Position numbers and translations under genes: made by a program. Shown one piece after another: positions 43,329 to 51,990 of a stretch of 64,000 nucleotides of DNA (the first letter of the stretch is position 1; the number at the start of each line of letters is the position of its first letter). The DNA comes from DAOUET01 sp034430155 (GTDB lineage Bacteria > Chloroflexota > Anaerolineae > Anaerolineales > UBA4823): assembly GCA_034430155.1 (NCBI GenBank), contig DAOUET010000037.1, positions 1-64,000 on the forward strand. The letters are read 5' to 3'. Under the pieces are notes generated by a model, which was not told where the DNA came from, searched no databases, and was given only the letters and a program-made list of their open reading frames with translations.

Positions 43329-45128
43329 TTAATCCTCTCCTATTCGCAAAACCGCCAGGAACGCTTCCTGCGGAATTTCCACGTTACCCACCATCTTCAT
43401 ACGCTTCTTACCGCGTTTTTGCTTTTCTAACAATTTTCGCTTGCGGGTCACATCCCCCCCATAACACTTCGCCAAGACGTCCTTCCGCAACGCTTTGACA
43501 TTCGCCCGTGAGATAACCCTACCCGCAGCATAAGCCTGAATTGGAACAACAAACAACTGGCGTGGAATCAATTCCTTGAGCTTTGAGATCACCGCTTGGC
43601 CTTTATGATAAGCGTCCTCCCGGTGTACGATGGTCGCCAGGGCATCTACTGGCTCTTGGTTCACCAAAATTTCCAGTTTAACCAGATCTTCAGCACGATA
43701 TTCTATAAACTGGTAATCCAACGATGCGTAACCCCTGGTTCGAGACTTGAGCTGGTCGAAGAAATCGATGATAATCTCAGCCAGTGGAATCTGGAAAGTC
43801 AGTTGCACCCGGCTTGGGGTAGGATAATCTTGACTGATAAACGTGCCTCGGCGGTTAGTCACCAACTCCATCACCGGACCGTAATAATCTGTCGGTGTGA
43901 ATATTTCGATCTTCATCCACGGTTCGCGGATTTCAGCAATCTCACCTTCATCGGGAAGGTCTGCCGGCGAATCGATCCGCAAGGCTTGCCCGCTGCGCAT
44001 GACGATCTCGTACTCAACCGAGGGAGCGGTCATGATGATATCCAGGTCATATTCCCGCTCTAAGCGCTCCTGGATAATTTCCATGTGAAACATACCCAGG
44101 AAACCGCAGCGAAAACCGAAATTAAGGGCTTGTGACGTCTCCGGTTCATAATCCAGCGAGGCGTCGTTTAGTTGGAGTTTCTCCAGCGAATCTTTCAGGT
44201 CCGCATAATCCTCACCCTCTACCGGATAAATACCTGCAAACACCATTGGCTTGGCTTTACGATAACCTGGCAGCGGTTCCGGGGCAGGGTTGAACGCATG
44301 CGTCAGGGTATCACCCACCCGGCATTCTCGCACTGTCTTTAATCCCGTGGCCACATAACCCACTTCCCCGGCTTTCAACCTCAGGTTGGGGCGTAGGTCT
44401 GGACCAAATATGCCTATTTCAACCGGTTTGAAATTCACTCGACTAGCCATAACCCTTAATGAATCAATGGGTGTAATGCTTCCGTCAACCAACCGTACAT
44501 AAGCAACCACACCTTTGTATGAGTCATAATGCGAATCGAAAATTAGCGCCTTCAACGGCGCTTCCTGGTCCCCTCTGGGCGCTGGGATCTGTCCCACAAT
44601 CGCCTCTAAAACCGCCCGGACATTAATCCCCTCTTTAGCTGAAATACGCAAGATATCTTTCGCCGGTATACCCAACAAATTGCTGATTTCTTCAGCTACC
44701 TCATCCGGTTGAGCAGCTGGCAAATCGATTTTATTGATCACCGGGATAATTTCCAAATCAGCTTCTAAAGCCATGTAGAGATTGGCGAGCGTCTGCGCCT
44801 CAACTCCCTGGCTGGCATCCACCACCAACAATGCCCCCTCACAGGCATCTAATGCGCGTGATACTTCATAACCGAAATCAACATGCCCGGGAGTATCGAT
44901 CAGATTTAGTTCGTAAACACGCCCATTGTAAGCCTGGTAGTTCATCCTGACCGCAGATGCCTTGATGGTTACACCTTTCTCTCGCTCCAACTCCATATCA
45001 TCCAAAACTTGCTCGGTCATATCGCGATCAGAGATCGTGCCTGTCAACTGCAACAAACGGTCAGCCAGGGTGGATTTTCCATGGTTGATATGCGCAATAA
45101 TGCAAAAATTACGAATCTGTCCTGTCAT
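43329..45128 (-). CDS. lepA: Elongation factor 4 (LepA)
   Basis: EF-4 is a ribosome-bound GTPase that affects back-translocation and initiation-related steps, important under stress. It has 599 residues, normal length. The G1 motif AHINHGKST is at residues 12-20, with G3 DTPGHVDFGYE and G4 NKIDLPAA. The LepA-specific C-terminal domain is present, with YGGDVTRKRKLLEKQKRGKK and the ending GNVEIPQEAFLAVL. It is preceded by tlyA and followed at once by the flippase-like gene, whose likely start overlaps the lepA stop. Confidence 0.98.
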   Translation of the reverse strand: MTGQIRNFCIIAHINHGKSTLADRLLQLTGTISDRDMTEQVLDDMELEREKGVTIKASAVRMNYQAYNGRVYELNLIDTPGHVDFGYEVSRALDACEGALLVVDASQGVEAQTLANLYMALEADLEIIPVINKIDLPAAQPDEVAEEISNLLGIPAKDILRISAKEGINVRAVLEAIVGQIPAPRGDQEAPLKALIFDSHYDSYKGVVAYVRLVDGSITPIDSLRVMASRVNFKPVEIGIFGPDLRPNLRLKAGEVGYVATGLKTVRECRVGDTLTHAFNPAPEPLPGYRKAKPMVFAGIYPVEGEDYADLKDSLEKLQLNDASLDYEPETSQALNFGFRCGFLGMFHMEIIQERLEREYDLDIIMTAPSVEYEIVMRSGQALRIDSPADLPDEGEIAEIREPWMKIEIFTPTDYYGPVMELVTNRRGTFISQDYPTPSRVQLTFQIPLAEIIIDFFDQLKSRTRGYASLDYQFIEYRAEDLVKLEILVNQEPVDALATIVHREDAYHKGQAVISKLKELIPRQLFVVPIQAYAAGRVISRANVKALRKDVLAKCYGGDVTRKRKLLEKQKRGKKRMKMVGNVEIPQEAFLAVLRIGED

Positions 45129-45200
45129 AACCGGGTTGAAGTATACTCGATTTCTTAATCACTCTCCCCCTCGCAGAACGAGGATGCAGCCAAACTCTTT

Positions 45201-46001
45201 TCACGAAATATGGCTATACTCCTCATTAAGAACTTTTTCAACCAACTCATCAAGGCGTGTAATTGATTTTCCCGGATATGAAAAGTAACCCAGGAACTCT
45301 ATATTGCCCTTCGGACCTGTAAGCGGGGAGCGGATCAATCCCCGCAAATCGTAGCCCTCGGTTTGAGTGAAATTTAACACATCTTCGAGCACCTGTCTGT
45401 GCACGGCAGGGTCGCGGATGACGCCTCGACTACGTGCGGCTTGTTGCCGTCCTATTTCAAACTGGGGTTTGATTAACGCCACCACTTCCCCAACCTCAGG
45501 TGAAAACCAGCCGTGTACCACCGGCAGGATAATCTTCAATGAGATAAAGGAAGCGTCAATAGTTATCAGGCTTACTGGCTCAGGTAGAACTTCAAGATAA
45601 CGAGCATTGCTGCCCTCCAGAACCACCACCCTCGGATTCTGGCGTAATTTCCAATGCAGGATACCCTGACCTACATCAATGGCGTACACTCGGCCAGCAC
45701 CATGCTGCAACAGACAATCCGTAAACCCACCGGTCGAAGCGCCCACATCCGCACAAACCCTGTTTTGCACTTCCAGTTCAAATGCTTTCAATGCAGCTGC
45801 GAGTTTCTCGCCGCCACGCGACACAAAGCGTGGACCTTTATCAATATCGATCTGGGCATCACTGGGAACTGCCGTGCTGGGTTTTGGCACCACCTGCCCG
45901 TTTACCCGCACCTCACCGGCCATCACCAGTCGCTGCGCCTGCGCTCGGCTCTCCACCAGGCTACGCGCCATCATCAAAACATCTATACGCACCTTACGCA
46001 T
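45201..46001 (-). CDS. tlyA: TlyA-family rRNA 2'-O-methyltransferase
   Basis: 266 residues. An N-terminal S4-like RNA-binding domain (residues 1-60, SRAQAQRLVMAGEVRVNGQ) is joined to a FtsJ/RrmJ-like methyltransferase domain with the SAM-binding motif DVGASTGGFTDCLL near residue 80 and the KDKE-type catalytic residues K62-neighbourhood, D, K (LIKPQFE) and E. TlyA methylates the 2'-OH of cytidines in 16S and/or 23S rRNA. It is also annotated as hemolysin in older records. It lies 25 bases after the ABC operon and before lepA. The start ATG has only a weak ribosome binding site. Confidence 0.92.
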   Translation of the reverse strand: MRKVRIDVLMMARSLVESRAQAQRLVMAGEVRVNGQVVPKPSTAVPSDAQIDIDKGPRFVSRGGEKLAAALKAFELEVQNRVCADVGASTGGFTDCLLQHGAGRVYAIDVGQGILHWKLRQNPRVVVLEGSNARYLEVLPEPVSLITIDASFISLKIILPVVHGWFSPEVGEVVALIKPQFEIGRQQAARSRGVIRDPAVHRQVLEDVLNFTQTEGYDLRGLIRSPLTGPKGNIEFLGYFSYPGKSITRLDELVEKVLNEEYSHIS

Positions 46002-46026
46002 GCCGGTATTGTAACATTACTGTTAA

Positions 46027-47040
46027 TCAGTCTTGAACGGCAATATCACGCGCCGCCAGTGAGAGAAAAACGTCTTCCAGAGTCGCCTCGACGACTTCCA
46101 GACGGGTGACCGTTACCCCTTTTTGGCTCAGATCTGATTTGAAAGCTTTCTTTCCAACATCTAGGGTTGTGATCGCTCGCAGGTGGTCACTGACCAGCCC
46201 GGCGCGCATCACTTTTGGATGACTTTGAAGCTGCTCCAATGCCGTAATTAAAGGGGAGTAGGTCTCAGGTTCCAAATTCTTATCCCTTTTGACTTTTTGG
46301 TAAGTCCCTTCAACCCGAGGCGCTTCTTCCTGCTTCAAATCGACATACACATCCCAAGCCAATCCTGGTAGTGCATGTTCCTTTAAGGCTGAGGGGGTAT
46401 CCATCGCCAGTAGTTGACCACCCCTCATGATCCCTACCCGGCCACAATATTCTGCCTCGTCCATGTAATGAGTCGTTACAAAAGCCGTCACCCCTTCTTC
46501 GACCAACTCGTAAATCAAATCCCAGAATGCTCGTCGTGCTGTTGGATCTACTCCACTCGTTGGTTCATCCAGAAACAAGAGCTGTGGTCGGTGGATAATC
46601 GCAGTGCCCAGCGCCAGGCGCTGCTTGTATCCTGTAGATAGGTTGCTCACACGCTCATTTTCAAAATCGTGCAGACCAAGCAAATCAACCACCTCATCCA
46701 GTCGGCTTTGTCCCCTCACTCCATAGACCCCGGCATAAAATGCCAGATTTTCCCTTACAGTCAGATCATGATATAGGGAAAATTTTTGAGACATGTATCC
46801 CACTCGCTCCCGCACCTGCTCGGCTTGGCGTACCACGTCAAAACCCAATACCTCAGCTTCCCCCTCAGAAGGTAAAAGCAATCCTAATAACATACGGATA
46901 GTAGTAGTCTTGCCCGATCCGTTCGGTCCCAAATATCCAACCACTTCTCCGGGCCTCACGCTGAAGGAAACTTGATCTACTGCCATAAAATCCCCAAATT
47001 TCTTAGTTAAACCCTTTGCCAGGATCACATATTCATTCAT
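46027..47040 (-). CDS. ABC-2 exporter ATP-binding protein (second ATPase)
   Basis: 337 residues from the ATG at 47040, chosen because GAGAAG lies seven bases before it; an ATG 15 bases upstream is possible. Walker A is GPNGSGKTT near residue 38, the signature is LSTGYKQR, and Walker B is LLFLDEPTSGVDP. The C-terminal region ends in VEATLEDVFLSLA, as in drug/multidrug exporters of the YbhF type. It powers the permease of this operon. It starts 5 bases after the stop of the nucleotidyltransferase gene, so translation is coupled. Many homologous systems fuse two ATPases into one polypeptide; here they are separate genes. Confidence 0.92.
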   Translation of the reverse strand: MNEYVILAKGLTKKFGDFMAVDQVSFSVRPGEVVGYLGPNGSGKTTTIRMLLGLLLPSEGEAEVLGFDVVRQAEQVRERVGYMSQKFSLYHDLTVRENLAFYAGVYGVRGQSRLDEVVDLLGLHDFENERVSNLSTGYKQRLALGTAIIHRPQLLFLDEPTSGVDPTARRAFWDLIYELVEEGVTAFVTTHYMDEAEYCGRVGIMRGGQLLAMDTPSALKEHALPGLAWDVYVDLKQEEAPRVEGTYQKVKRDKNLEPETYSPLITALEQLQSHPKVMRAGLVSDHLRAITTLDVGKKAFKSDLSQKGVTVTRLEVVEATLEDVFLSLAARDIAVQD

Positions 47041-47044
47041 GGCG

Positions 47045-47536
47045 CTACTTCTCATACCTCTTCAAAGCTTCTCTGATGGCCGCTGCTTTTTCCGCTCTAC
47101 CCAGCCTTTCATAAGCCTGTGTTTCATATGCCAAATCCAAAACAGGCGCCTTTATCCCATGCCAGATTACCCATTGACGGTGCCCCCGAACATCAATCAG
47201 CTCTCCACAGCTGCCATCCGGTTGGCTGGGTTGAATGTCACCTATCAATTCCACCATTACGCCGTTGACTTCTATTACGGTGAAATAAGAGAGCATCACG
47301 TTCGTCTCTTTTAGATACGGTCTTTCTCGAATGTTAACCTCAAATCTTTCCAGGATCTGTTTCATCCCCAGCTTGTCGCTTTCCACCTCCAGATCGCCTA
47401 CCGTAACATCAACGCCCTGTAGTCGTAAACCCGCGCTACCGGTCAGAACCCAATTGATATCTTTGGGCGAAATGGTGTTGATAAACTGGCGTAAGGCTGC
47501 GCCGTGGGCTGATGGCAGTTCAAATACAGCCTTCAC
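47045..47536 (-). CDS. Small nucleotidyltransferase-fold protein inside the ABC operon
   Basis: 163 residues. It carries the polymerase-beta nucleotidyltransferase superfamily signature: TGSAGLRL near residue 32, then after 13 residues DLEV (VGDLEVESD), matching hG[GS]-x9-13-Dh[DE]h. A third acidic candidate lies in VMVELIGDIQ near residue 97. Proteins of this size include MNT-type and antibiotic nucleotidyltransferases, but I cannot assign a substrate. It overlaps the first ATPase gene by 4 bases (ATGA) and precedes the second ATPase by 4, so it is an integral cistron of the exporter operon. It could modify the exported compound or a component of the transporter; that is inference. Confidence 0.65.
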   Translation of the reverse strand: MKAVFELPSAHGAALRQFINTISPKDINWVLTGSAGLRLQGVDVTVGDLEVESDKLGMKQILERFEVNIRERPYLKETNVMLSYFTVIEVNGVMVELIGDIQPSQPDGSCGELIDVRGHRQWVIWHGIKAPVLDLAYETQAYERLGRAEKAAAIREALKRYEK

Positions 47537-48501
47537 GATTTTCTCTCCAGAAACAAGATGAAAACATCTTCCAGCTGGGGTGGGATGGGACGCATACGCT
47601 TGACTTCACCTCCTTTTGCACGTATTTGTTTTTGCAAGCGATCTATTACTTTTTTCATTTTCCCCTCTCCGACCCGTAAATGGAGGCGATCGCCGAACAT
47701 TTGAGCGTCCTCAACATCCTTATCAGCTTTCGATAAAGACCTGAGCAGGGGTAAAGGTTCCCCTTGAAGTTCTAAAATACGGCCTTCCAGGCGATCCCGT
47801 AAGCTCGCAGGTCGTCCCTCGATCAGTAACCGCCCACCTTGCATAAAGCCTACCCGTGAACAACGGGCGGCTTCATCCATGTATGGCGTGGTTACCAGAA
47901 CGGCAGTGCCTCTGCCGTCCTCCTTTGCTGGAGCTACCAGACGGATGATTAATTGCCAGAAATCCTGGCGAGTCACCGGATCTACACCGGTAGTCGGTTC
48001 ATCCAGCAGCAACACTGGTGGGCGGTGTACCAAAGCAGCTGCTAAGCCGAGTTTTTGTTTCATACCTCCCGAAAGATGCCCGGCTCGCCGAACGCTATAC
48101 TCTGCTAACCCCACAAATTCAAGGATATCCAAGCAGCGTGGGCGCCACTCTGCAGCTTTGAGGCCACGCACCTCTGCAAAAAAGCGAATATTCTCTATTA
48201 CAGTCAGCTCTTCATAGAGCGAGAAACGCTGCGGAAGGTAACCGATTAGCGCTCGAGCTTGTTCAGTCTGGTGTAATAAATCCTGCGCACCGATTTTGAT
48301 TGAAACGCCATCTTCTCTGCCCTCATCGGGCCTCAGCGCGCCGCACAACAAGCGCAATGTCGTCGTTTTTCCAGCGCCATCCGGTCCTACTAGCCCGTAG
48401 ATTTCCCCGGCTGCCACGCTCATGCTGATACCATCAACCGCGGTGTTACCATCAAACGACTTGTATAAGTTGTGAGCCTCAATTAATCCAGCCATCGCCA
48501 T
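47533..48501 (-). CDS. ABC-2 exporter ATP-binding protein (first ATPase)
   Basis: 322 residues. Walker A is GPDGAGKTT near residue 37, the signature is LSGGMKQK and Walker B is VLLLDEPTTGVDP, with an H-loop replaced by TTPYMDEA. It matches the N-terminal half of YbhF-like double ATPases. With the following ATPase it would form the heterodimeric engine for the single ABC-2 permease of the operon. It is 32 bases after the membrane-fusion protein gene and overlaps the nucleotidyltransferase gene by 4 bases. Confidence 0.92.
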   Translation of the reverse strand: MAMAGLIEAHNLYKSFDGNTAVDGISMSVAAGEIYGLVGPDGAGKTTTLRLLCGALRPDEGREDGVSIKIGAQDLLHQTEQARALIGYLPQRFSLYEELTVIENIRFFAEVRGLKAAEWRPRCLDILEFVGLAEYSVRRAGHLSGGMKQKLGLAAALVHRPPVLLLDEPTTGVDPVTRQDFWQLIIRLVAPAKEDGRGTAVLVTTPYMDEAARCSRVGFMQGGRLLIEGRPASLRDRLEGRILELQGEPLPLLRSLSKADKDVEDAQMFGDRLHLRVGEGKMKKVIDRLQKQIRAKGGEVKRMRPIPPQLEDVFILFLERKS

Positions 48502-48533
48502 AAGACCAAGTAATCTACAATCTAACTTTCAGC

Positions 48534-50003
48534 TTAATTCCCAAACTTCACGTCGCTCGGCATGCCCGGTTTGAGCTTTCCTTGAGGATCGCTTACTGTC
48601 AGCTCAATGGCGAAAACCGTTGTCTTGCGACCTTCTTCGGTTTGCACGTTGCGAGGCGTAAATTCAGCCCTATCAGCGATGCCTGTCACCAGGGCTTTGA
48701 AACTCTCACCAGGGAAGGAATCGACCATTACATCCGCCTCATCACCCAAACTTATCTTTCCGTACCGATCCTCGGGCAGATAGACCGTGATCGTTAGTTG
48801 CGCCAGTTCTCCAATTGTCAAAGCGGTCGCTCCCGGTTGGACTACCTCGCCCGGTTCAATATTGCGAGTGATCACAATGCCGGATACCGCTGAGTGAACC
48901 AACAGCTTTGCCAGCTGCACGTCGATCAAATCCAACTCTGCCTGAGCCTGCGCTAAGGCTGAATTTGCCTGAGCCAGTTTCGATTGCGCACCTTTTATCC
49001 CTGCTTCAGCTTGAGTCACAGCAGCTTGCGCCTGCGAAACCGAGGCTTCAGCTTGTCTGACGGCTATTTCGGCGGCTTGAACTTGCAAAGAGTCTTCGCC
49101 TGTCAATAATGCATTCAGGTGGTCTCGGGCAGTATCATAACGTTCCTGGGCAATAGAGAGGCGCGCCCGCGCGCCTAAGACATCATTTGCAGCTGTCTCA
49201 GAAAGCAGGTTGTCATAGGCGCTTTGGGCGGCATCCAATTCGCTTCTGGCGGACTCATAAACACTTTGGGCAAAATCTTCCAGCGCTTTATCTTTTTGAT
49301 TCTTGGCTCGATCAAGCACATCTTGAGCCACCTGGAATGCAGTTTGCGCTTCAGCCAATCGTTTCTCCGTTGCCTGTAAATCCGAATAACTCGCTTTTTG
49401 CAGGGTTGCATCCAAATTTGCTTCTTCCGCCTCAAGTGCCTGCTTGGTAATTTCTACTTCGCTTTTGGCTGCGTTGATTTCTTCGCTCTTATCAAAATAC
49501 CATTCAGGCAGTTTGAATTCTTCAGGCACCTGCTGGTCCCAGGCTGCCTCCCGGATCGGTTGTTCTGCGCGACGTGCGGCGTCGATAGCCATCTGGTGTT
49601 GCAGGCGAGCTGATTCTGCCGCGATCTGGACTGTCTGCAGGGTGGCTTGACTCGCGCTCAATCCCGCCCGTACTATCTCCAGGTTGGCTTGGGCGCTATC
49701 CAATCCATCTCGAGATGCTTGGAGGGCTGCTTCTGCCCGCTTTCGTTGCGCTTGCAATAGCGCATCATCAAGACGGAAGAGCAGGTCTCCACTGGCAACT
49801 TCATCACCTTTCTCGACCAGCACCTCAATCACTCGCCCCGCCAATTCAGGCGAAACAACCACCTCCACCGCTTCCACCGTGCCCGAAGCCTGCAATTGTG
49901 TCTCTGCTGCTGTATTGCGGCTCTGGATGAAGTACCAGACACCCACGATTGTTGCAATTAGAATTACCAATAGGGGAATTAATAGGCGTCCAAATTTTCG
50001 CAT
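48534..50003 (-). CDS. HlyD-family membrane fusion/periplasmic adaptor protein
   Basis: 489 residues. An N-terminal membrane anchor (LLIPLLVILIATIVGVWYFI, residues 7-26) is followed by the first half of a barrel-sandwich domain (GTVEAVEVVVSPELAGRVIE). A long alpha-helical coiled-coil hairpin, very rich in Ala, Gln and Glu, covers about residues 80-365. The second half-barrel has HSAVSGIVITRNIEPGEVVQ, and a beta-barrel ends in LKPGMPSDVKF. Such adaptors link an inner-membrane pump to the cell exterior; in an organism probably lacking a typical outer membrane it may act in the envelope. It is the third gene of the operon. Confidence 0.93.
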   Translation of the reverse strand: MRKFGRLLIPLLVILIATIVGVWYFIQSRNTAAETQLQASGTVEAVEVVVSPELAGRVIEVLVEKGDEVASGDLLFRLDDALLQAQRKRAEAALQASRDGLDSAQANLEIVRAGLSASQATLQTVQIAAESARLQHQMAIDAARRAEQPIREAAWDQQVPEEFKLPEWYFDKSEEINAAKSEVEITKQALEAEEANLDATLQKASYSDLQATEKRLAEAQTAFQVAQDVLDRAKNQKDKALEDFAQSVYESARSELDAAQSAYDNLLSETAANDVLGARARLSIAQERYDTARDHLNALLTGEDSLQVQAAEIAVRQAEASVSQAQAAVTQAEAGIKGAQSKLAQANSALAQAQAELDLIDVQLAKLLVHSAVSGIVITRNIEPGEVVQPGATALTIGELAQLTITVYLPEDRYGKISLGDEADVMVDSFPGESFKALVTGIADRAEFTPRNVQTEEGRKTTVFAIELTVSDPQGKLKPGMPSDVKFGN

Positions 50004-50030
50004 GATGTTAATCCTCTAGTTGCAAAAGTG

Positions 50031-51164
50031 CTAATCTAAGCGTTTGCGAAACCTCATCGATGCTGCTGTCATAATGAGGATACCGAAAACAACCAGCGCT
50101 ATCACCTCTTCTGTCAACGAAGCGATTCCTACCCCTTTCAGCATTAGAGACCGGATGATTGCCAGGTAGTAGCGTAACGGGAAGATATAGGAGATCCACT
50201 GTAAGATTTTCGGCATGGCTTCCAATGGGAAGAAGAAACCCGATAAGAATATGCTAGGGAGCAAGGTCATCCAAACTGTCAACATCGCTTCTTGTTGGGT
50301 GTTAGCGATTGTAGAGGCCAGCAATCCGATCCCCAGGCTTGAAAGCAGGAACAAGCCTGATAACAACAGGATCAACAGCAAGTCTCCTCTCACCGGTACT
50401 TTAAACCACCAGGAACCGATCATTAACACCTCTAAGGTGTTCAAAAAAGCTAAAATCACATAAGGCAATATTTTGCCTAAAATCAATTCCCAAGGTCTGA
50501 TTGGAGTGACGATCAGCTGCTCGATCGTACCCCGTTCCCTCTCGCGCACGATGGCTGATGCAGTTAAGATCGAAGTCAGTGCGTAAAGGATCATACCGAT
50601 AACCCCCGGTATCATAAAATAGGCGCTCACCAGGTCGGGGTTGTACCACACCTGCGATCTTACTTCTAAGGGAGGTTGAATAGATGTCGATTGGCCGGAC
50701 CGGTTTAGTTTTTTAGATAAAACTTGTGTGGCGTAATCTTGGCCGATTAATTGCGCAGCTGAAAGAGAGGTTGAAGCCACTGTAGGATCACTTCCATCCA
50801 AGATGAACGCCACCTGCGCCGAACCGCTCTCTTGCAGTCGCTGGCTGTAGTCGGGTGGAATCACCAGCCCGGCACGCGCTTTACCGCCGTCTATCAACTC
50901 CCGTAAGGCTGCTTCAGAATCGGCATCATATGCCAAGGTGAAGTAATCAGCTGCCCGGTATGCATCCAGCAAAGCTCTCGCTGCTGGCCCCCGGTCTTGA
51001 TCGAAGACCGCTAAAGGCACATTGCGCACATCGTTTGTGGCTGCATACCCAAGTAAAAAGAGTTGCATCACGGGTATCACCAACACCAGTATCAATGTGC
51101 GCGGGTCTCTCAAAATCTGTATAAACTCTTTCCGTATAAGAGAACTTAATCGAGAGTTGAACAT
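50031..51164 (-). CDS. ABC-2 type exporter permease
   Basis: 377 residues. An N-terminal helix (LILVLVIPVMQLFLLGYAA, about 26-44) is followed by a large outside domain (about 45-190) and five more membrane segments after LVSAYFMIPGVIGMILYAL, the layout of YhhJ/YbhR/YbhS-type permeases. The intracellular segment RERERGTIEQLIVTPIRPWE is the typical coupling region. Only one permease gene is present although two ATPases are encoded, so it may act as a homodimer. It overlaps the TetR gene by 19 bases. The exported substrate is unknown; drugs, lipids or toxic compounds are usual for this class. Confidence 0.93.
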   Translation of the reverse strand: MFNSRLSSLIRKEFIQILRDPRTLILVLVIPVMQLFLLGYAATNDVRNVPLAVFDQDRGPAARALLDAYRAADYFTLAYDADSEAALRELIDGGKARAGLVIPPDYSQRLQESGSAQVAFILDGSDPTVASTSLSAAQLIGQDYATQVLSKKLNRSGQSTSIQPPLEVRSQVWYNPDLVSAYFMIPGVIGMILYALTSILTASAIVRERERGTIEQLIVTPIRPWELILGKILPYVILAFLNTLEVLMIGSWWFKVPVRGDLLLILLLSGLFLLSSLGIGLLASTIANTQQEAMLTVWMTLLPSIFLSGFFFPLEAMPKILQWISYIFPLRYYLAIIRSLMLKGVGIASLTEEVIALVVFGILIMTAASMRFRKRLD

Positions 51165-51793
51165 GACGGATCCATTCTTTCGCCTCTTGGGTTGGGCTTC
51201 AGGACAATGCCATACAAAAAGATATCCACAAAGTGATAGAGGGCGTTTTCCCGCAACTGTGAGGGAACTTGCTCGCCTATAAGAACCTCTGTGACGTAAT
51301 AGGAAAAGAAAAGGCCGATAAATGCGCGAATGACCATTGGAATGGGAATTGAGCGCAAATTCTCTTTCTTACCAGCAATCATGTTGACTAGGTTCATGAA
51401 TTGAGGGTACAAGGTTTTGAATAAAAGGGGGATATGGGTGCTTTTAAACTCGACAATCTCCACGAACATCAGGTTGAGAAAATCAGGACGCTGGTCGAGG
51501 GATGCGATCATGGTTTCCGCAGCATCTCGCACGAAAGCCTCCACATTCTTCCCCTGTGCGTTTTTTAGCGCTGGTAATATCAGGCGATAAGGATGGTACG
51601 CTTCTAAAACAGCTACAAAGATGTCTTCTTTACTTGCAAAGTGATTATATAAACCTCCCACAACAATGCCGCTACCGTGAGCGATTTGACGCATTGAAGT
51701 GCCATGGTAGCCATGCTCAACGAAAAGTTGACAAGCAGCTTTGAGAATATCGTCTCGCCTGCTTTTGCTTGGAAAAATCAAATCGTTGGCCAT
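51146..51793 (-). CDS. TetR-family transcriptional regulator of the ABC operon
   Basis: 215 residues from the ATG at 51793; a TTG at 51802 would add three. The N-terminal helix-turn-helix domain (about residues 10-57) reads RRDDILKAACQLFVEHGYHG and then SMRQIAHGSGIVVGGLYNHF, diagnostic of TetR. The C-terminal ligand-binding domain is helical and variable. It is first in the operon and overlaps the permease gene by 19 bases. A consensus promoter and an 18-bp perfect palindrome precede it, so it very likely represses its own operon and responds to a compound that the exporter removes. Confidence 0.94.
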   Translation of the reverse strand: MANDLIFPSKSRRDDILKAACQLFVEHGYHGTSMRQIAHGSGIVVGGLYNHFASKEDIFVAVLEAYHPYRLILPALKNAQGKNVEAFVRDAAETMIASLDQRPDFLNLMFVEIVEFKSTHIPLLFKTLYPQFMNLVNMIAGKKENLRSIPIPMVIRAFIGLFFSYYVTEVLIGEQVPSQLRENALYHFVDIFLYGIVLKPNPRGERMDPSCSTLD

Positions 51794-51820
51794 AGATATC
51801 AATCGAGATGAACATAGGAG

Positions 51821-51838
51821 TGAACGTACGTACGTTCA
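51821..51838. promoter_or_regulatory. Perfect 18-bp palindrome, TetR operator candidate
   Basis: TGAACGTACGTACGTTCA is self-complementary over all 18 bases. It begins 5 bases after the -10 box of the operon promoter and covers the expected transcription start, so a dimer bound there would block initiation. It lies 27 bases upstream of the TetR ATG. Confidence 0.8.
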
Positions 51839-51843
51839 TATAT

Positions 51844-51872
51844 AATATACAACTCACGGCTGCGCTTGTCAA
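51844..51872 (-). promoter_or_regulatory. Consensus promoter of the TetR-ABC operon
   Basis: On the minus strand a perfect TTGACA (51867-51872) is followed after exactly 17 bases by TATATT (51844-51849). This would be a strong promoter if not repressed, which fits the palindromic operator directly downstream. Confidence 0.85.
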
Positions 51873-51936
51873 GAGATCAATGGTTGCGATCTACCCCGTA
51901 AAACCTCTTTTTACACACTCTCGGTTGTTGATTAAT

Positions 51937-51968
51937 AAAAAAAAGCCCAACGGAAAAAACCGCTGGGC
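51937..51968 (-). terminator. Intrinsic terminator after the pterin dehydratase gene
   Basis: GCCCAACGG (51945-51953) pairs with CCGCTGGGC (51960-51968) with one mismatch around an A-rich loop. On the minus strand the stem is followed by eight U residues, 22 bases beyond the stop codon of the dehydratase gene. It also insulates the TetR promoter. Confidence 0.85.
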
Positions 51969-51990
51969 GACATCTTTTCTTCAGCTACAG

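Noticed and set aside
45654..46109. 151-codon plus-strand frame over tlyA
   Set aside because: It lies fully opposite a well-supported gene and its sequence has no recognisable motif; it is an antisense shadow.
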